DNA of 64,000 bases from Turnera subulata. Its lineage: Eukaryota > Streptophyta > Magnoliopsida > Malpighiales > Passifloraceae. Under the pieces are notes generated by a model. That model was not told the origin of the DNA. It saw only the letters and a list, made by a program, of their open reading frames with translations, and searched no databases. The DNA lies in assembly GCA_028386065.3 (NCBI GenBank), contig JAKUCV010006183.1:7982-71981 (forward strand), read 5' to 3'. The translations under genes and the position numbers were made by a program. Positions 12,987-24,194 of this stretch are shown piece after piece (positions within the stretch are counted from its first letter, which is position 1; each line of letters begins with the position of its first letter).

Positions 12987-13870
12987 ATGCTATTGTACTG
13001 TAGATAGAATACGCTTTGGGGATAACTGCCACGTTAAAAACCTTATCAAGAAAAACCCAGTGGGATAAAAACTTGGTGAAGGAAAAAAGAGTGCAGTGCG
13101 TATTCTACTCCCCCTCATTTTGGCATCTCTTGATTTTTTGATATCGTCACATGCCAACTTTCTTTGTCAACCTTTGGTGACATATGCTTTGTCCGATCAC
13201 ATCGGGTACATCACTCTTTGGGTAATGCAGGCAGTATTATCATCATAATCTGTTGTTGGAGCATCTTCCATGCTATGGATCTTGAATGTGTAGCATCATT
13301 GAACATAGCCAAGCACAGTCTTGACTGACTTCTGCATTATTTGAAGTGGTAGCAACAATACTTTGTTTTGTGCTTGCCATGATACTTCAGGTATCTGCTT
13401 GCGCTTTATATGGATCAAATATATGACCTGCATCTGCAAAAACAAACAATATTTCCCTTGGACTCACAAGGTTAAAATAATTATATATCCATTATACCCC
13501 AGGGTAATGAAGAGCTTCAGACTTTATGAAAATTTATAGCAAAACAAGTTTATGTCAAAGCTTCAGGCTTTATGTTACTAGCAAGGTAAATTGCACTATC
13601 ATATGGTACTTCAGGACCATATGGTACTTTAGGACCAGTCTTATTCTTTTATGCGATTTTTTTTTTCATCTCAAATTCCTTCTTAAAACATAACACGACA
13701 TTTGGAAGCTTCTTCAGGAGTTCCAATAATATTTAGATCACAATAATTGTATCTAAATCATTAATCATCAATAATGATAAATTTACACATAGATTAAATA
13801 AAACACATAGAGCATATATGTAAGAATCATTATAATACACATGCCCAAATTGGTTCAAAACGTGTAAGGA

Positions 13871-15237
13871 TCAATTTATTGAGTATTTTCCCGGGAATTC
13901 GTTGCTTCAGGCAACTTGAATCCTTCAGGGATTCTCATATACATGTCATGACTTATGGATCCATAGAAATAGACTGTAATAGCATCCATTAGATGCATTT
14001 CTAATTCATTTCATATTATGCCAGACTTAACAAAAATAATTGCATCCACCACAAGAGAGTATATCTCTTCACAATTAATACCAAGTCATTTAGGTAAAAC
14101 CTTGTGCGATAAGCCGTGCTTTGTATTTCTCACTATTATAATTTCCTTTTCGCACAAATACCCATTTTTAATCGACTGGTTCTACATCATCTGGACTACC
14201 GGTCCGGAAAAATTTCTCGCTACACAAGCGAGTCTAATACAGCCTTATGTCTTCTCTATTTTGGCCAATCATTTCCGCGCCTACATTCACCAATGTAGGT
14301 TCATGATCCTCATTTTTAGAACAAATATAGAACAAATATTCCTTCGATGGTTATTTCACGTCGGTTCCATCTTATTCTTGACACTGTAATTGAGCTCTCA
14401 TCATATTCATTTATTTTAGGTACCTGAGTTACTTCTGAAATTTTATCAATTGTGTCAGAAATCTCTTCTGGAGGATTTTCCTCTTCTTGAGGACTTTTAA
14501 TTTGAACCTCTTCTGGAGGTCTCATTTTCTCACTGAGGCCATCTTATCTCTTTGCTCCTTTTTTTTCTCTATCGAGAATTTTTGTTTTCTTTGGAACCGA
14601 GTATATTCTACGCTTCTGGCGTACTTTAGATTCATTTGCATTCTTTGATTGTTCTTCGGGAACATCAATACAAACAGGAGCATTTGCAGCTGGTACATAA
14701 GATTTGGTCACATCTTTCAAATAAATATGTCTGGTAATTGATTTATCATATTTTGCAAATGAATCACCATTTTGAACTTCATGTTCACACTAATTTCATT
14801 GAGGATCAAAACTAGATACTGAATAACATTTCAATCTTGATCCAGCTGCTTATTTCCTCCCCTTGATGTTGGGTAAATACTTTAACAATAAGCAAACCTT
14901 GTTATAACTGAATCTCCAATCTTTTAGTCAATAGTTTCAATTACATTGTAATTGATGGAGATTCATACCCAACATCTATTCCCAATCTTCTTTAAGGACC
15001 AACTTTATTATGCTGTGGTGGAGCATTTGGTGCATAATCAACGGTCCGAAGATGGGAGATATTTTGTGACCAAGAACCAACTAAATGGGGGGACCTTGTG
15101 ATAACTTGTTGGCTTGATGTACACAAGTTTTGCTGCATATAAAATACCATGTTCTCAAGCAGTAATTTCTCATCAATGGTCTTGCAATCAATTGGAAATA
15201 ATAAGCGATTCGCCTCGATCGTTTTAGGTGTGAACAT
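13871..15237 (-). pseudogene. Copia pol remnant: integrase tail, linker, start of reverse transcriptase
   Basis: Read on the minus strand, 14750-14560 gives a linker like KSYVPAANAPVCIDVPEEQS, and 14525-14316 continues with a proline/glutamate-rich segment and SRIRWNRREITIEGIF; both are typical of copia polyproteins between integrase and reverse transcriptase. Around 14220-14030 a broken copy of the KWVFVRK...YEETYSPVVDAI region is visible with in-frame stops. Around 13990-13900 the sequence reads DAITVYFYGSISHDMYMRIP and then EGFKLPEA, the next reverse-transcriptase block. Downstream catalytic blocks are absent. The frame is interrupted and non-functional. Confidence 0.75.
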
Positions 15238-15689
15238 AAGCTACAGGATGTTCAACTATTATTTCCAACAATATACATTATCCATTGAAGAGATACACCA
15301 GTATTATTAAGACATATAGTCTTATAAAATAATTAGGGATGTGTACCCGCAATTGGCTTAATCATTAAAATATGCACGCAAAATGCCAACTTGCGTCTAA
15401 TAAGCACACAATGGACCATCTAGTCGATGCATCGATTAAAATCATAAAATTACCTAGATGGTCAACATGACGGATTTATTAGTCCGCGTACATGTCCCTG
15501 AATTATTTCAAAAAAATATGCTGGTGATTCTATGCCAACCTCATCATAGGACGACTAAATAATTAATTTTCTCTGCAGCAAGCAATCACATAGAAATTCA
15601 TTGATTGTAGAAACTTCTGGTTTTTCAATGAATGACCAAACAAATTCCGCACATCATTGATCCGGGATGGCCCAACCGGTCATGCCAAA

Positions 15690-17060
15690 CAAGAAATCCA
15701 TGAACCAACTTCAAGTTGGTGCCAGCTTCAGGCTGGATATGATAACTTAGGAAAATTATTCACCAGCTGTAAATTTCATATCTATCAGCCAACTTCTAGT
15801 TAGTCTCAGCTTCCGGCTGTGCAAACTGTGTATTTAATAACTTAATATTGCTAGCTTCAGGCTAGTGCATTCCAGCTTCTGGCTGGATATGGTAAGTTTC
15901 AATTACTCCAATATTTATATAGCACATTCTAAAGAATAATGCTGGTAGCAATAGCCTTTTTAATATGGAGATATTTAATATCTCTTTCACTTATTATCAC
16001 AACATAATATTTACTTGATTATTAGTAAATCTATTTGAGACTTGAATAAAATATATATTTGTAAGTATGAAAATTTGTACTCTTAAAGAGTATATGCTCT
16101 TCCAGAGCGTAAATATATCATCTTCTAGATCATTGTAAAGCTTGCGCTCTTCCAGAGTATATTAAAACTCATGCTCTTCTGGAGCGTAAATATATGCTAT
16201 TCTTAGAACATAATAAAACTTGTACTCTTCCAGAGCTTATATATATGCTCTTCAAGAGCATAGTAAAACTATGTTCTTCTGGAGCTTAAGTATATACTTT
16301 TCAAAAGTATAGTGAAAGTTATGCTCTTCTGGAGCTTAAATATATACTCTTCTAGAGCATAGTAAACTTGTGCTCTTTTAGAGCATATTAATTTTCGTGA
16401 GATTGTACTATCATATGTTACTTATGAATAATTTCCATTTATTAAATACGGAATATGTCATTGCATTGTCTTCAGGACAAATGCCTGAGTCAACGATAGT
16501 TTTATTTTCACATTAAAAATTTAGCAGTAACAACATGCATGAAATAAAAATAATATAAAAAATATAAAAAATAATAATAAAACTGAACATAAAATAAAAT
16601 CATTCAATATTGACTTGTACCTTCAGGGTATATTGGCTTGCACCTTCAGGGTAAACAATGGTTTCATCAATATTAGATTTGCCCTTCAGGGACACTTGAT
16701 AACCATTTACTCGATGCCTTATTATAAGGCCTGTTTGTGTCCAATTGAATGTTCATAGTCATGACCAAAATTATCACATACAATCGCATTCACTTCAGGG
16801 AATGGAGTGATGAGGTATGGGATTAAATCAAATATTCCGTGAATTCTCTTTCACCATATTGCTACTGCAGGAGCATATATGATAATTAAATCGTTTCCTT
16901 TTCGTATCAACATCAATAATGTATTCTCCACACAATATCATCTGAGAGTTTATTCAAAATATAACTGCATTATATAAATTTAAAATCTTGCAACTTCAGG
17001 TGCATACACTTGTAATAAGATTTTGGGAGAATATCCATCTTCTGGTGATCATATAATATC
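15690..17060 (-). repeat. Micro-hairpin-rich internal region
   Basis: Many short inverted repeats share the form stem, TTCAG/TTCTG/TTCCA-type centre, stem. Examples are CCAGCTTCTGGCTGG, GCTAGCTTCAGGCTAG, ACCTTCAGGGT and CCCTTCAGGG. Related words also occur outside this span, at 13500-13640 and 13905-13935. The region has no recognisable coding frame. It is part of the minus-strand copia element. Confidence 0.6.
16077..16391. repeat. Imperfect tandem array of about 25-bp units
   Basis: About a dozen units alternate between an A type (ATGCTCTTCTGGAGCTTAAA) and a B type (ACTCTTCTAGAGCATAGTAA), giving a higher-order period near 50 bp. Each unit contains a self-complementary core such as GCTCTTCTGGAGC or CTCTTCTAGAG. 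The copies are degenerate, suggesting old expansion. Confidence 0.75.
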
Positions 17061-17362
17061 CAACTTCTAGTGGTCATATTTTTTCTTCAGTTTCTTTTTA
17101 ATTTAAATATCTGCAGGATCTTTTGGCTATAAGACTTCCGGTCTTTGCTTTATTTTGTCCTTTTATTGTGTCTTCCAGACTATTAGCATTTAATGCCCAT
17201 GATAAATTTCTTCCGGAAATTTCAAGGGCCTTCAATTCAAGTTTCATAATAACAGTAATAATAAAAGATATAAAATGAATATAAAACATTATAACATAAA
17301 ATATATATGCTTACTCGATAAATCTTTCAGCATTAATAATAACATAATATACGCTTACTCGA

Positions 17363-17580
17363 TAAAGGTGGCTTAGCCGGCCAACAAAAGAAACAAGGCG
17401 GCTTTGTTGGCCAACAAAGAGATAAGGCGGCTTAGCCGGCCAATATTGAATACTAAGTAAATAAACAAATGCGGATTGAAAAAAAATATGAAATAAGGCG
17501 GCTTTGCCGGCCAACAATGAGATAAGGCGGCTTAGCCGACCAATATTGAATATTAAGCAAATAAACAAATGCGGATTGAA
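17363..17580 (-). repeat. GGCCGGCTAAGCCGCC minisatellite, two long units
   Basis: On the minus strand a segment with CCGCATTTGTTTATTT, a TATTCAATATTGG-type spacer and several GGCCGGCTAAGCCGCC cores occurs twice in tandem. The same module, in the same sense orientation, lies in both LTRs of the unrelated-looking copia element at 52894-60142 (53169-53310 and 59812-59930). Confidence 0.85.
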
Positions 17581-17869
17581 AAAAATTTAGAAATGATCAC
17601 CTTGGTTTCATGAAAATAATATAACGTGATCACATAAGATGCACATAAATTGATATGCAAATGATATGCTGTACCGTAAATTAAAATACTAATCCGGCTC
17701 GGTTATGTCTCAGATTAATTTACCATTATCATTATCATTCATCATTTAATTTCCAAGTGTCAAAATAATATACCAAATTATTATTCCAATTCCAGAAATA
17801 TAATTATTTTTTATTTTTATACTTACTGATTATTATTTTTTTTATTTTTTTTAATTCTGGACTGGGCCC

Positions 17870-18600
17870 AAGATTCAAGCCTCGCCCGCTACATAAGCTC
17901 AAGCCCAGGCTCAAGCATCAGCCCAGGCGTAGCCCACGCAGCAGGCCCAGCAACCATCAGCCCAGAACATGCATAGTGCCAAACCAAAGGCCCAAACCAC
18001 AGCTAGGTCAAACCCAGGTCAACGGACGCGACCCAGGTCCATGAGCCGGCGACGGGCGGGTCAGCTCCAGCATATTCGGGTCGTCAACAACCCAAAGTCA
18101 CCTCTGTGAGCTTGCAGACGACGGTGCGACGGCGTCTGACACGGGACGGAGGCGAGGTGAGGAAGGAGGGGACGGCGACACGACCAAGGCCGGCGTGGAA
18201 GCTACTGGTGGTGGTGCAAGGCCCGGTGGCAGCCGAACGGGGAGGACTCGCTTCGGGCTTGTCTCCACCGCGCGGCGGCGCGACTAGCAGCGGCGAGCGA
18301 GCGTCTGCTGAGGCGACTGCAACGCGGGAGGCGACGCAAAAAGGCGGCGTCGTGGTCGCTGGTGGAGGCGGCGGCCGTCGCGTGCAGAAAAGGAGGTGGA
18401 GACTGGTGCGGGCGAGGCAGATCTGACAGGTCCTCGTCGGGTCTTCCCTTCCTCATGGCGCGTCAGCCGACGGAAACTGACGGGGAAGACGGCGTCGGGA
18501 TCGCGACGGCACAGGGAGGCTGATGGTGGCGGCGGTGAGACGAGCAGTGGCGGGAATCCCTTACGGGTGAACAGTAGCAGGGGAGCTTTGAGGGTGACGA
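17870..18600 (-). other. GC-rich 5' leader of minus-strand copia element
   Basis: About 730 bases of markedly GC-rich sequence between the primer-site end and the AT-rich interior. Open frames exist on both strands (for example 18106-18426 plus and 18202-18456 minus) but give low-complexity Arg/Gly/Ala protein without family motifs, so neither is called as a gene. The first part is full of GCCCA/AGCCCA words. It is probably untranslated leader or captured sequence. Confidence 0.45.
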
Positions 18601-18667
18601 CACTGTTGGTTTTTTTTTTCTTTTTCTGCTCGTTTCTTTGCCGTTTTTCTTCTTGCTCGGATAGAAA

Positions 18668-18686
18668 CGTTATCGTGCTGATAACG
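18668..18686 (-). other. Primer-binding-site region of minus-strand copia element
   Basis: Directly inside the right LTR, the minus strand reads CGTTATCAGCACGATAACG. TTATCAGCACG-type sequence is a usual position and style of copia primer site. The segment is also a 7-bp-stem hairpin. Confidence 0.55.
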
Positions 18687-18891
18687 TGTTATAAAACTAG
18701 TGTTTAATACTGTGAATTTTCACAGTTATGATGATGAAGGGGAGAAGGAGGAGAAGGCAGAGGGAAGAAAAAGTTGAGGAAATGAGCAATTTTTGTTACT
18801 CATTTCATCTTATTCAACAGAATATATATATATTAGTTTTTGTACAATAGGTAGGTATAATAATATTTACACGTGTTTTTTTTTCATAACA
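18687..18891 (-). repeat. LTR (5' LTR in element orientation)
   Basis: 205 bp, starting TGTTATAAAAC and ending TTCATAACA, the partner of 12773-12975. The close match between the two suggests a fairly recent insertion relative to the decay of the interior, or that an already defective element was mobilised. Confidence 0.92.
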
Positions 18892-18896
18892 CAGCT

Positions 18897-19524
18897 TTTT
18901 TTTTTTGTTGTGACAATCGCAAATATAAGTTTCATTGAATAATAGAGTCCATACAAAGCAAATTTAAAAGTTCCTGAGGTGGGTAGTAGACCCAATCAGG
19001 TGGGCATGAGTGCTTTAGAATAGCCTTGGCAGCACAGTCTGCCACTACATTAGTCTTTCTAGAAACATTAAGAATATCACAACTATCAAACCTAGCAATA
19101 AGCCCAAGAATATCTACTACAATAGTACTAATACTCCAAGGGGTCGTATCTATGCCCTGAATTGCTCTCCGGAGAATCAATGAGTCACTCTCCATGGATA
19201 TACGCGTATATCCTCTAGCCAGAGCTTGTTTGGCCGACTCTCGCATCGCCAAAGCTTCAGCAGCCAAGGCAGACCAGCACCGTCGCCTCGCAACCGTGCC
19301 CTCTCGCAATAAACCGTCGCTCATCCTGCCACATACAGCAAGTCCCGCCATCTTATCTTTGTCATCGAAAGCAGCATCCCAGTTGAATTTTATAGTACCT
19401 TCTGGCGGTCTCACCCAATGAACCACCCTAGATGCCGATGACCCATGTGCTTGATAGGGTTGTTCCAAAGCTGGTTGTGAGCATAGGTTCTCCCCTAGCA
19501 TAGTCATAGCATAATTGATTAACA
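18897..19524 (-). mobile_element. LINE 3' fragment with RNase H domain
   Basis: The minus strand carries an open frame (start side near 19524, stop at 18932) with a plant LINE-type RNase H domain: WVRPPEGTIKFNWDAAFDD, then AGLAVCGRMSDG, AAEALAMRESAKQALARG, ESDSLILRRAIQG and TNVVADCAAKA. It ends in a poly(A) tail, seen as poly(T) at 18897-18906. A 12-bp target duplication CAATTATCAGCT lies at 12761-12772 and 19525-19536, separated on the left side by the later LTR element. The acidic residues of the RNase H fold look largely retained, but the element lacks everything upstream. Confidence 0.8.
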
Positions 19525-19549
19525 CAATTATCAGCTTGGTCATTTGTTC

Positions 19550-19640
19550 GCCATATTCTCAATCGAGTCCTTTCTCATTTCTCCGGGAAAGACCACTCAA
19601 GTTCCAATGGATACCAAACACAATTATCCGCTTGGTCATC
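19550..19640. repeat. Right copy of short flank duplication
   Basis: Matches 12689-12772 with scattered substitutions, continuing into CTTGGTCATC. Together with 19525-19546 this shows that a roughly 95-bp unit existed in tandem before or at the time the LINE inserted. Confidence 0.8.
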
Positions 19641-20382
19641 TTTTTCCGTTCAATTAAATATAAACACAATTTTTGTTTCAAATTAGTACCAAGTTTTGCA
19701 TCTCTTGCGGAAACAAAAATATTATCATTTTTTTTGGAAAATGAACAAAATTATACAACCCCTACCAGATTTGAAACATGTAGACTTTTTTTTGATGCAA
19801 TGTAACTTTACTTTCAAATATTAAATATATATGCTCATCCTCAATGTATATATTCGTTCCTTACCATGTGGCCATTTTCTGGTTACTTTATTGGCAAAAT
19901 CAATGAAATTTGACCCTCTTTTGTAATTTGTTTTTTGACATTTGCCAAGAATGGTGCCAAAAGAGTTTACTTACACACACGAACACTCACCAGAACATAA
20001 CTATAACTAGTTTACCTCGTAGCATACGCACGCCCTTATAACTTCACCAGACAAACTTCCACTAAAAAACAGAGCAGTTAGATTCTTCATTCTTCACTGT
20101 TTTTCTTTCTCCAGTATCTCTCCTCGTAGGACGTGGAGTATTCTTCTCCTCAAAGGCTCAAACAAAACTTTCTCAAATTTTCTCCGCCACAATACCAAGA
20201 TTCTTCCTTCCTCCCTCCGCTCTCTCTCTTTCTCTCTCTCTCACTACCATGGCAAGCCACAGCCACACTTAGTATCCTCACTTCAGAAAGCAAACAAACT
20301 CTTGCTTTGTCCATCTCTTCTTTCTCCACCACTTGATGGACTTTTTTCACATACCAATCTCCTCAACCCACCATTTCTCATC
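19641..20382 (+). promoter_or_regulatory. Upstream region and 5' leader of photolyase-hydrolase gene
   Basis: AT-rich sequence that becomes pyrimidine-rich toward the start codon, with a CT microsatellite at about 20218-20248 of the kind common in plant 5' leaders. No separate gene is visible. A clear TATA box was not identified. Confidence 0.4.
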
Positions 20383-23300
20383 ATGGCTCTCCTCTCCATC
20401 CCGCGCCCTCTCTTCCTCCTCTCCCTGGCACCACATATTGGTTCTTCTTCAAGAACCCGTCGCCACCCATGTTCTTGCTCTCTTTCTCTGCAACAACCGA
20501 CGAGGCGCCTCCAAAAGAGCGATGCCGGCTCTGCTATTCTCTGGTTCAAACAGGACCTTCGCGTCGACGACCACCCGGGCCTCGTACAAGCCGCCAAGTT
20601 CCCTTCTTTAGTTCCTCTCTACGTCTTCGATCACCAGATTCTTTCTCGTGAGCTTCTCTCTTTTATTGGGTCGTTGGTTGTTTTTTTTTTTTTCATGTTT
20701 TTGTTATATATAAATGGTTGTGTTCTTGTGCAGGTTATTCTGATGAAATGCTGGAACTGGTTCTTTTTGCTCTGGAAGATTTGAGGTTGTCGCTGAAGGA
20801 GCAAGGGTCGAATTTGATGATCAGGTTCGGGAATGCAGAGAATGTCATAAAAGACCTTGTATTAAAGGTAACTCATCATCACCACTTCTTCAGACATTCT
20901 CTTACTTTGATCGCAGTTTAACTGACCCACCCGTCAAGTTATTTGCTCGAATTAAACTTACTAGGATTCTTATTGGAGCAGGTGAAGGGGACCGACGTTT
21001 TTGCAGAAGAGGAGGTGGAGTACCACCTACGGCAGATGTTGGATGTTGTGGAAGAGACATTAGTGAAGACACCTTCAGGGACTGCAAAGATTGTATTGTG
21101 GCGGACTCCATTTTACGATATCAAGGTTTGTCATTTGACTCATTTGTCTTTGTCTTAAGTTGATTCTAAATGTTTAGACCAGCTCATCTCTTGAAAGTAT
21201 CTTTGTGTTGTATAGAATTTGAAGGAGTTGTCGTCTTCATACGAGGAGTTTATGAAACTTAAATTGCCTGTAACTTCACCAGTTGTTGCCCCAACATTAC
21301 CCGGCGCAAACATGGAATTGGATTGGGGTAAGTCACCAATTTATGGATTTGTTTACAAGACTTTAGTTTTCTCATCCGTGGAATTTAAATTATTAAAAGA
21401 AAACAACAGGGTCGTTTTTATGGTATTTGTGTATCAGTATATGCAATCATGATCAACGCCAATGATGATGATTGAACAATGAATCAGGTATTATTCCCAC
21501 TTTGGATGAATTGAAGAAATTTGTGAATGATAATCCCACCAAATTGAAAGAGAGTTGGTCATCGATCAGGGATTTGTCAACTGAATCCATATTGCTGAAG
21601 AAGTTGGCAAAATCAAGGGGAAACAATCTAAGTAATAAGAGTTCAGTCCCCATCCAGAGGAAAAGACCCCAAAATACTGTGTTTGTGACAAGTAAAGGAA
21701 ATGTTGTGGGAGGTGGTACGAGTAAAATACTCAATGGATTGGCTGCATATTTGAGATATTTGGAGGGAACAGGCCGAGATGATTGGCAAGAGTGAGTGCA
21801 GATTGTTATTTCAAGTAATTTACGTGGTATTTCACATTTTTGCCTGTTATACTATTGAAGACAAGTTTATGTGAGAATAAAATTTTTCTTGATATTGTTG
21901 CAGATTACATGAGAAATTACGGAATGCTGAAGTTAAGGAGGGAGCTTCGTTTCTACAACTATTTGGTCCTGCCCTTAATCTTGGCATCATATCTAAAAGG
22001 AGAGTGCATTATGAAACAATCAAATATGAGAAAGAACGAAATGGGGGATTCTTATCACCTTTTGGATATTCAACGGCAAATGTTGCTGCAGTGGCTGATG
22101 CCGTGTGTTCAACGGAGGTAACAAAGACTTTTCAGTGAACTTTCTTAGATCAGTGACGCAGAATATAAAAACCTATTGAATTTTATGGTTCTTGTCTCAA
22201 TTTAGCTTCTTTTATTATTTGGTTTTTAGTAGTATCATGTGTCCTGTTTATTTAGCTCCTGAAGGATTTGCTTGAATTGCGTTTCAGTGGTATCGGCTTC
22301 TGGGTTTGAAAAGCCAGATAAGTGATGAAGTGAAATATCCTATACGAATATGGCGGTGGAATGGCTATTTAATCCAGGTTTGAATTTGAACACTGAAACA
22401 GCCATTCAGCAATCAATTTCTTGCATATTCTTTTGTAGTTTTAATAGTTTTGTTGCCAGAATCCTGTCATGTAATGTCCACAATTCTTTTTTGATAGATT
22501 CTTGTTGTTTCAGTACACAGTTGCTGGTAGTGAAGGGCCTGCCACTCTACTTGTTCACGGTTTTGGTGCTTTTTTGGAGCATTACCGGGACAATATTCAT
22601 AATATTTCTGAAGGTAGGAACCGAGTTTGGGCTATCACAGTACTAGGCTTTGGCAAATCAGAGAAGCCAAATGTTGTGTACACTGAACTTATGTGGGCTG
22701 AATTGCTGAGAGATTTTGTAATTGAAGTAGTCGGTGAGCCAGTTCATCTTGTGGGGAACTCTATCGGTGGTATGCTCCAAGTTCTTGCCTAGCTCATTAA
22801 AGTTAAAGCCTACTTGTTCTTTCCCCTTGTAAATTTAGGGCGATATGTGTTGGTTCCGACGATGTCTGTCACATGGTCCATCAATGCTCAATGTTGTAAT
22901 TACTTATCAGAAGCTTGTTTCTGCTTTACGAATTGATTGTGGAATCTCCCTAACAATAATTCTCTCTCCAGGGTATTTTGTAGCGCTTTTTGCATGTTTT
23001 TGGCCCGCATTGGTTAAGTCCATTGTTCTTATCAACAGTGCTGGGGATATTATTCCAGGATACACTTACCAGCTATTCAACAAAGTTCGTGTAAATTACT
23101 ATCACTTCCCTTGTTTCTAATGCCAATCTTTGTAATACTTTTGTTGGTCTTGGCTAGAATACCACTATTTGTTCCTCAAGAAAGACAGCAGCTATACAGT
23201 GCTCTACTGAGGTCCTATCCTGTCCAGATAATGTCCACGTCGCACCTACTAATTTCTTAAAGTCTCATATTCCAGGAAAGGTCAACTTCTGGAGTTGCAT

Positions 23301-24194
23301 GGCTTGGTGCCCGACTGCTCCTGTCTTTCTTGAGGCTGAACCTCAAAAGCATAGTGAGGAACTGCTATCCAACTGTATGTATTCGTCCATTCCATTCGTG
23401 TACAATGTTTGTACTTCTCATCCAATCTTTTCATGGAATTTTATTTGCTGCTTGCCTTACAGAAATCCGAGAGAGCTGATGACTGGCTTATGGATGAAAT
23501 GCTTAGGGCTGTATCCTCTTTGTTGATGGAGACATTTGTATAATTCTTTCTCCATAAACTACTTCGACTTATTGTTGCTGGAATGGAACTATCTAATATC
23601 ACCTTAACAATTATAAAAGTCTTATGATCCTGGGGTACTGATCGTCCTTGAAAGCATTTTCAGTTTCGACCTTTCCCTTCCTCTCAATTATCTCTTGGAA
23701 GGTTTTGAGCAAAAGGTTCTCATCATTCAGGTACCATCTCAACAAACTTGAAAGATTTGTAACTCATGCTTTTTTCTCCTCTTTTTTTTTTTTTTTTTTT
23801 TTGGTTTAGTTTGAGTTAGCTTTGCAGTCAAATTGAGACGTACGTTCTTTTCTGGACACAAAAAAAAAAACAGGGAATGAAAGATCCTATATCTAACTCC
23901 CAAACAAAGGTGGCCATGCTCAAAGAGCATTGCGCGGGTGTCATGGTTAGGGAAGTGAATGCAGGTAAATTTGATAGCCCATCATCAGGTTTTCTTTTAT
24001 ATATATATAAAGTATAAACCATCATCAGGTTGTTGCTTGTGTCCTTATCTTTCTAACAATGTATAACAAGGTTTCTAATGGTCGATATTTCAGGCCATTG
24101 TCCCCATGACGAGCAACCAGAAGTGGTTAATAGTCTCATTTGTGAATGGTTGGTCACAGTCGAAAGTAAAGTTATGGCTGGAAGTGTTTTCTAG
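20383..24194 (+). CDS. Photolyase-like / alpha-beta hydrolase fusion protein
   Basis: Fourteen exons: 20383-20647, 20734-20867, 20982-21125, 21216-21327, 21488-21791, 21904-22117, 22288-22377, 22514-22769, 22972-23084, 23276-23374, 23463-23510, 23620-23730, 23874-23964, 24094-24194; 693 aa, open throughout. Residues 1-45 look like a chloroplast transit peptide. Residues 50-215 match the N-terminal domain of photolyases/cryptochromes (AILWFKQDLRVDDHPGL, VPLYVFDH). Residues 250-390 resemble only the start of the FAD domain, whose flavin-binding core is missing. From about 422 an alpha/beta hydrolase follows: LLVHGFG, nucleophile elbow GNSIG (Ser504), GMKDP (Asp634) and GHCPHDE (His662), a plausible triad. 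Arabidopsis has a similarly built gene (At4g25290, from memory). Substrate and photochemistry are unknown; DNA repair is unlikely without the FAD core. Confidence 0.92.

Larger units (their letters stand above)
12773..18891 (-). mobile_element. Ty1/copia LTR retrotransposon, degenerate, minus strand
   Basis: A 6.1-kb element bounded by two near-identical LTRs (12773-12975 and 18687-18891) with a 5-bp target duplication CAGCT (12768-12772 and 18892-18896). Orientation is minus: a polypurine tract (complement of 12976-12986) abuts the left LTR, and a primer-site-like sequence (complement of 18668-18686) abuts the right one. On the minus strand, copia pol remnants are recognisable between about 15240 and 13870, but stops and frameshifts break them and the rest of reverse transcriptase and RNase H is missing. 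A GC-rich leader (about 17870-18600), a minisatellite and a field of short hairpins occupy the remainder. It is non-autonomous. Confidence 0.9.

Noticed and set aside
16077..16391. CRISPR-like regular repeat spacing
   Set aside because: Units are contiguous and degenerate with no unique spacers, and the host is a eukaryote.
18106..18707. Arg/Gly-rich open frames on the plus strand
   Set aside because: They run against the orientation of the copia element and arise from its GC-rich leader; no motif.
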